Assembly (NCBI GenBank): GCA_903824575.1
Contig: CAIJXJ010000180.1
Span: 1 to 64,000 of the forward strand
Length of the DNA stretch: 64,000 nucleotides
DNA from: an uncultured Methylobacillus sp.
GTDB lineage: Bacteria > Pseudomonadota > Gammaproteobacteria > Burkholderiales > Methylophilaceae
Reading direction: 5' to 3'
The position numbers and the translations under genes are program-made. A model generated the notes under the pieces. That model saw only the letters and a program-made list of their open reading frames with translations, did not search any database and had not been told where the DNA came from. Below are positions 59,417-64,000 of this stretch, piece by piece. Position 1 is the first letter of the stretch. Each line of letters begins with the position of its first letter.

Positions 59417-59425
59417 CCCCCCCCC
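59417..59425 (-). repeat. G9 homopolymer at the PAS-protein start
   Basis: Nine consecutive C on the plus strand (G on the coding strand) lie 9 bases before ATG 59408. Poly-G tracts of this length are classic slipped-strand sites. Gain or loss of a base would change the Shine-Dalgarno spacing, or frameshift the product if the TTG start at 59456 is used. Confidence 0.8.
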
Positions 59426-59452
59426 GATTGCAATTTTTCGAAACCAATCTTT

Positions 59453-59599
59453 TCAACTCTGGACTTCATGCTCCTGGACCGTGATGATGTAAACGCTGCC
59501 GGTCATGATTTCGAGATCGGAAGCGAGGTCACTTGCCGCCTTGCGGTTGGTGAATGTTGCAACTACTTCACCGGTGACATTCTTGACTATGTAAAGCAT
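59453..59599 (-). CDS. 48-residue small ORF upstream of the PAS gene
   Basis: ATG at 59599, with GGAG positioned before it (GGAGATCTAAC-ATG), opens a 48-codon frame: MLYIVKNVTGEVVATFTNRK, then AASDLASDLEIMTGSV, YIITVQEHEVQS, stop TGA at 59453-59455. The composition is protein-like (alternating hydrophobic strand pattern, no rare-codon clusters noticed). It overlaps the TTG start of the PAS gene (TTGA). I do not recognise the family. It could be a small regulator of the PAS protein or chemoreceptor operon. Confidence 0.55.
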   Translation of the reverse strand: MLYIVKNVTGEVVATFTNRKAASDLASDLEIMTGSVYIITVQEHEVQS

Positions 59600-59704
59600 G
59601 TTAGATCTCCAAAGTTGTTACAAATTCGGCACACCAGGCTCGATGGCCTAATGTGATGCTTATCTTCAAGCACGAAAATTTCGACCCGCTGCAACGCTTG
59701 CACC

Positions 59705-62700
59705 TCACAGGAATACGTTTTGATTCGCAGAATCCTGCGGCGCAGGAAACGATGTCAGCATCGTCATTTGATGGGCAGATTCTGCGGTTTTATCCATGAA
59801 TAATTCAACAAAAGTGTCAGCGTCCACAGGTTTTCCAAGCAGGTAACCTTGGCCGCTATGGCAATGTATTTCAAGCAAGAGATCCAGTTGCTCCCGCGTC
59901 TCAATGCCTTCGGCGATCGTTTTTAAACCTAGTGCGGTACTCATTCCCTGAATGGCGGTTGCTATGCCTTTGTCGCTTACGTCCAAGGTAATGCCGTCAA
60001 CGAATTGATTCGGAATCTTGAGGAATGAAATCGGGAAGGATTTCAGGTAGGCGAGTGAGGAATAACCGGTGCCAAAGTCGTCGATGGCGATGGGAATGTC
60101 CTCCAGTTCGATATTGTGGAGTATGCGGGTGATCTCTTCGCTGTTTTGCATCAAGGTTCGCTCTGTGATCTCGATGCCGATGGCGCGTGGGGGCAATTGG
60201 TGCTTTTGCAATTGTCGCTTGATGATGGATAGCAAGGGCTGACGCAAAAGCTGTCTGGATGCCACATTGACAAACAGGGTTCCTGGCAGTTCATGGCCTT
60301 CTTTATGCCAGGCACTCAACTGTTCCGCTGCCCGCTCAATGACCCACTCGCCGAGTTCCAAAATGAGATCAGACTCTTCAGCAATCGGGATGAACTCGTC
60401 AGGTCCGACCGACCCGAATATCCTGCTGTTCCAGCGCAACAGTGCCTCCGCACCAATCAGTCTGAGGCCGTTCAAAACAAATTCGGGCTGATACACCAGG
60501 CTCAATTCATTATGGCTGATCGCGTGATGCAGTGCATTTTCAAGCGCAAGTCGATGATTGATCATTTCCTTCAGGTCGGCGGTGAAGAATTGGTAACTGT
60601 TTTTGCCCTGATCTTTGGCCTGGTACATGGCCGAATCCGCGTTTTTGGTCAGGATCTCGATATCCTCGGCATCTTTCGGGTAGGCGGCAATGCCAATGCT
60701 GGTCGTAATGAACACCTGCTGATCACGGATCAGATAAGGTTTGGCAATGGCATCCAGGATGCGCTGTGCGGTATTGGCAATTTGCGCATCCGTAACATCT
60801 TCCAGTAACACGTTGAATTCGTCGCCGCCGATGCGGGCGATAGTGTCCTCGCCGCGCACGCACAGGTTAAGCCTGGCTGCGACCTGTTGCAGCAGCAAGT
60901 CGCCATATTCGTGCCCCAGATTATCGTTCACGTTCTTGAAGTTATCCAAGTCAATGAACATCAGCGCAAACGTTTTACTGTGGCGTGAGGCCCGGGCTAA
61001 TGCTTGCGAAATGCGGTTTTTGAGCTCATTGCGATTGGGCAACTTAGTCAGCTCGTCATGGGCCACCATGAATTCGAGCTTCTTCTGTGACGTATTGAGC
61101 AATGTGATGTCGGAGAAAATGGCGATATAATTAGTCACCAATCCTTCTTCATCCCGGATCGCGTTGATCGTCAATTTTTCAAGGTAGAGCTCTCCTTCCT
61201 TGTTCTTGTTCCACAGTTCCCCTTGCCACCAGCCATGCGTATTGATTTGCTGCCACATGGCGGCAAAAAACGGCTTATCCTGTTTGCCTGAACTCAGCAC
61301 TCTAGGGGTCAGTCCGATGACATCCGCCGCTGTATATCCGGTGACCTTGGTGAAGGCAGGATTGATCTTGATGATCTTTTGATCGGCATCGGTAATCAGG
61401 ATGCCCTCGCTTGACGTGTCAAAGAATTTTGAGGTCAGCTGCTTCTGCTCGTCAAGCTGCCGGCGTTGGGTCACGTTGATCATCTGGCTGCACACCGCCC
61501 TGACCGAACCCTGCTCATCATGCAATGGATAGCAGATGAACGAGAACCAGTGTACCTGGTCACCGATATTGACGCGTTCCTCTGCCTCCACCCGGGTTTT
61601 ACGGTGCAATACGTCGAAGTGCAGCTTTTCAAACAATAGGGCCGTGGATTCCGGCAAAATCTGGGTGTCGGTCTTGCCAAGCAACTCGCTCTGTTGCAAC
61701 TTGAATTCAGATTCAAAGGCCTTGTTCGCGAACTGGTACTGGCCGGCCGTATCTTTGATGCAGATATGCATGGGCGAGTTTTGCATCACCGCGACCAGGC
61801 GTTCCTGACTGGTCAGGGTGTCGCGTTGCGCCGCAACCAGCTCAGTCTCGTCGATGAATGTGATGATGACCCCGCCAAGTGTCTGGTCAAGCGAAGTGTA
61901 GGGAAAACAAAGTACATTGTAATGTTTGTCGCCGAAACTGGTTTGCCGCTGGCGCTTGATGCCATCCGACATCGCCAGCTTTGCCGTTTCCAGCACCTCG
62001 ATCACCGGCAATGTCAGGCTGGGAATGTTTTTTCCCAGGGTATGCACGCTGAAGCCAAACAATGCGCCAGCCTCCTTGTTGTAGCGTAGCAGGCGCAAAT
62101 CCTGATCGAGCAGGATGAGCGAAAAGCCGGTGCTGTTCTGCAGGTTTTCGAGCTCGGTGTTGACCACGCTTAATTCACTGCCCTTGACGATCAGTTCCTG
62201 GTTGACCGTGGTCAATTCTTCGTTAGTGGATTGCAGCTCTTCATTGGACGCTTCAAGTTCCTCGTTGGAGGACTGAAGCTCTTCATTGGCTGCCTGCATT
62301 TCTTCGTTCAGCGCCTGCAGTTCCTCGTTGGACGTTTCCAGTTCTTCGATGACGGTTTGCAAATGCTCGCGCGTCGCAATCAGTTCATCTTCCAGTTCGT
62401 TGTTATTATTGTTGTTGTTAGATATTGGCAGGTCGGTAACCGCTGTGGTGCCGCCTTGCGTGGCCAACTCAATGAAGCTGATCAGGAACAGTTTCTGGTC
62501 ATCGCGGGAGGACGACACCGGGTGTACTTCGATCTGCACGCTATGGCCGGCATGGCTTTTGACCGGGCGTACCCGTCCGGTCGAATTGGAGTGCTTCTGG
62601 TCGGCGTGATGCACCAGGGTCTGAACTTCAGTACGCCATTCACGGCGCAACAACTGGTTAAGGTTGAGTTCCAACTTGCCGGAAGGAAAATGCAGGAAAT

Positions 62701-64000
62701 TGTGCATATCGCCATGAACTTCGATCACGTCCATGTTCTTATTGATCAGCACGCTGGGCGGCGCATAGATCTCTGACAGTGCCTGCTGTAGCTTGTTTTC
62801 CTGGCGTCGTCCGTTACGTTCTGGAATTGTGATCGGCGCCTTGACTGCAGCATCCTGACTTGAACAGAGCGGGATGGGGATGATCTGGTCGCGGGCGGCA
62901 ACTCGCTTGAATATGCGCGCGTCCTTGTTGGTGGGCGTAAACAGGTTGTCCTGATGCACGATGCTCTCGGATTTCCCCAGAAACAGATGGGCCGAGGGTC
63001 TCAGCGCAAAGTGGAAAATAGACAGCACACGTGTCTGCAGCTGTGGCTGAAAATAGATCAGCAGGTTGCGGCAACTAACCAGATCGAGCCGCAGAAATGG
63101 CGGGTCCAGCACCAAGTCCTGCCGGGCAAAAACCACCATGTCCCGGATCGGTCGCGCGATTTCATAATGCTCCAGTTTTTTGCTGAAGTAGCGCTGAGTG
63201 GTCTCGGCGCTGACTTCAGTCAGCGAACTCTCGCCATAAATGCCTTTGCGGGCGACCGCCATGGCGTCCATGTCGATGTCGGTAGCAAAAATCTGGATGC
63301 GGTAATCATTAATTCTGCCGCCCAGCAATTCCGACAGCAAGATGCCGATCGAGTAGGCCTCTTCCCCTGTCGCGCAGGCCGGTACCCAAATGCGAATTTC
63401 GTCACCCACTTCCTTGCTGGCGATAATTTCCGCCAGCGTTTTGCGCAGCCCATCGAAGCTGTTGCGGTCACGGAAGAACGCTGTCACTGAAATCAGAATA
63501 TCTTTGCTGAGTTTGGTCAACTCATCCGGGTTCTTGCTACAAAAATCATAATAGGCGGCAAGATTGTTCAGCCGGTTGGCGGCCATGCGACGTTCTACGC
63601 GACGGGAGAGCGTGGCTTCCTTATAGCCGGAGAAGTCGATCTTGGCCTGCTTGTACACCATCTGCAGCAGGCCCTTCATGGTGGCAGGGGCATTTTCCTG
63701 TCTGGGCGTTCGGTTGATCAGGCCATGAGCCCGCGCGATGGCGGTGATTTCTTCCGCGATTCCTCTGCAATTCAATACCCATTCGACACAGCCGGTGCTG
63801 ATGGCGGCCTGCGGCATGCCGTTATATTTCGCCGCCTCTGGATTCTGGGCGAAGGTGAAGCCGCCGGCCGCCTTGATGGCGGCAATTCCAGCCGCGCCGT
63901 CCGAACCGGTGCCGGACAGGATCACGCCGATAGCGTCTTCGCCTTTTTCTTCCGCCATCGAATTGAATAGATCCGTCGCGGAAGGTTTTGGCAACACGGT
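59705..64000 (-). CDS. CheB-CheR-PAS-GGDEF-EAL fusion protein (5' end cut by window edge)
   Basis: At least 1431 residues, N-terminus missing beyond the window edge. In order: CheB methylesterase C-terminal part (EDAIGVILSGTGSDGAAGIAAIKAAGG), CheR methyltransferase (SVTAFFRDRNSFDGL, ACATGEEAYSIGILLSELLG), a Glu/Leu coiled coil (about 532-610, ETSNEELQALNEEMQAANEEL) preceded by an N7 run, three PAS domains, a GGDEF domain with GGDEF near 1057 and RxxD (RGED), and an EAL domain with EALLRW near 1184 and [13 protein letters not shown]. CheB-CheR-PAS fusions are known; the added intact GGDEF-EAL pair links adaptation enzymes to c-di-GMP turnover. Confidence 0.92.
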   Translation of the reverse strand, partial: TVLPKPSATDLFNSMAEEKGEDAIGVILSGTGSDGAAGIAAIKAAGGFTFAQNPEAAKYNGMPQAAISTGCVEWVLNCRGIAEEITAIARAHGLINRTPRQENAPATMKGLLQMVYKQAKIDFSGYKEATLSRRVERRMAANRLNNLAAYYDFCSKNPDELTKLSKDILISVTAFFRDRNSFDGLRKTLAEIIASKEVGDEIRIWVPACATGEEAYSIGILLSELLGGRINDYRIQIFATDIDMDAMAVARKGIYGESSLTEVSAETTQRYFSKKLEHYEIARPIRDMVVFARQDLVLDPPFLRLDLVSCRNLLIYFQPQLQTRVLSIFHFALRPSAHLFLGKSESIVHQDNLFTPTNKDARIFKRVAARDQIIPIPLCSSQDAAVKAPITIPERNGRRQENKLQQALSEIYAPPSVLINKNMDVIEVHGDMHNFLHFPSGKLELNLNQLLRREWRTEVQTLVHHADQKHSNSTGRVRPVKSHAGHSVQIEVHPVSSSRDDQKLFLISFIELATQGGTTAVTDLPISNNNNNNNELEDELIATREHLQTVIEELETSNEELQALNEEMQAANEELQSSNEELEASNEELQSTNEELTTVNQELIVKGSELSVVNTELENLQNSTGFSLILLDQDLRLLRYNKEAGALFGFSVHTLGKNIPSLTLPVIEVLETAKLAMSDGIKRQRQTSFGDKHYNVLCFPYTSLDQTLGGVIITFIDETELVAAQRDTLTSQERLVAVMQNSPMHICIKDTAGQYQFANKAFESEFKLQQSELLGKTDTQILPESTALLFEKLHFDVLHRKTRVEAEERVNIGDQVHWFSFICYPLHDEQGSVRAVCSQMINVTQRRQLDEQKQLTSKFFDTSSEGILITDADQKIIKINPAFTKVTGYTAADVIGLTPRVLSSGKQDKPFFAAMWQQINTHGWWQGELWNKNKEGELYLEKLTINAIRDEEGLVTNYIAIFSDITLLNTSQKKLEFMVAHDELTKLPNRNELKNRISQALARASRHSKTFALMFIDLDNFKNVNDNLGHEYGDLLLQQVAARLNLCVRGEDTIARIGGDEFNVLLEDVTDAQIANTAQRILDAIAKPYLIRDQQVFITTSIGIAAYPKDAEDIEILTKNADSAMYQAKDQGKNSYQFFTADLKEMINHRLALENALHHAISHNELSLVYQPEFVLNGLRLIGAEALLRWNSRIFGSVGPDEFIPIAEESDLILELGEWVIERAAEQLSAWHKEGHELPGTLFVNVASRQLLRQPLLSIIKRQLQKHQLPPRAIGIEITERTLMQNSEEITRILHNIELEDIPIAIDDFGTGYSSLAYLKSFPISFLKIPNQFVDGITLDVSDKGIATAIQGMSTALGLKTIAEGIETREQLDLLLEIHCHSGQGYLLGKPVDADTFVELFMDKTAESAHQMTMLTSFPAPQDSANQNVFL

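Noticed and set aside
62396-62420. Trinucleotide run coding seven Asn in the CheB-CheR fusion
   Set aside because: Codons are mixed AAC/AAT, so slippage is less likely; it reads as an ordinary linker before the coiled coil.

Overview
This 64 kb window looks like chromosomal DNA of a betaproteobacterium of the Nitrosomonadales type (Gallionella/Thiobacillus relatives); this is inferred from gene content and order, not measured. Pointers are the ptsI-ptsH-EIIA-rapZ-hprK-hpf-rpoN-lptB-lptA-lptC-kdsC-kdsD block, phoU-ppx-ppk1, a zapA-6S RNA junction, a BtuM-type B12 transporter and a very large set of c-di-GMP proteins. Most genes are housekeeping and tightly packed, with short overlaps and convergent tails.

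Layout. 1-3.3 kb: an A+T-rich accessory segment (two secreted adhesin-E-like proteins and a Sel1-repeat membrane protein) ending at a tRNA-Phe gene, as genomic islands often do. 3.6-8.7 kb: cobalamin locus: cobQ, convergent with a riboswitch-controlled btuB-btuM-cobO operon. 8.8-12.7 kb: ZapB-like protein, ZapA, 6S RNA, EVE protein, glycosyltransferase, DgkA and an LpxH-like phosphatase. 12.8-15.1 kb: ilvA and rpiA, divergent. 15.1-24.4 kb: phosphate/polyphosphate region: phoU, ppx, ppk1, yggX, a TonB receptor with a YfiR-like partner, and an O/P-type porin preceded by a near-perfect Pho box. 24.4-28.1 kb: a DUF4124 protein, oligopeptidase A, an ISL3-like transposase remnant and a PIN/RHH-like toxin-antitoxin pair. 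28.1-38.3 kb: one long minus-strand run linking a regulatory PTS, ribosome hibernation, sigma-54, LPS transport and Kdo synthesis, closed by a hairpin terminator made from a dispersed repeat. 38.5-41.5 kb: a KefB-type antiporter and an FAD oxidoreductase.

41.6-64 kb is a signalling region, nearly all on the minus strand: two PAS-GGDEF-EAL proteins, an HDOD protein, a Phd/ParE toxin-antitoxin module, a radical SAM protein, a hybrid kinase-REC/EAL-response regulator operon, a poly-HAMP chemoreceptor ending in a CheR/CheB-tether-like WEEF, a PAS protein with a G9 tract at its start, an unlisted 48-residue ORF, and a CheB-CheR-PAS-GGDEF-EAL fusion cut by the window edge. Together these could couple chemoreceptor adaptation, a phosphorelay and c-di-GMP turnover.

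The best candidates for something undescribed are the chemoreceptor/CheB-CheR-GGDEF-EAL region with its G9 tract and small ORF, the response regulator with an unrecognised output domain, the TonB receptor-YfiR pair without an adjacent cyclase, and the tRNA-linked Sel1/adhesin segment. No CRISPR array, rRNA or complete insertion sequence was seen. All assignments come from reading the sequence; no database search was run.
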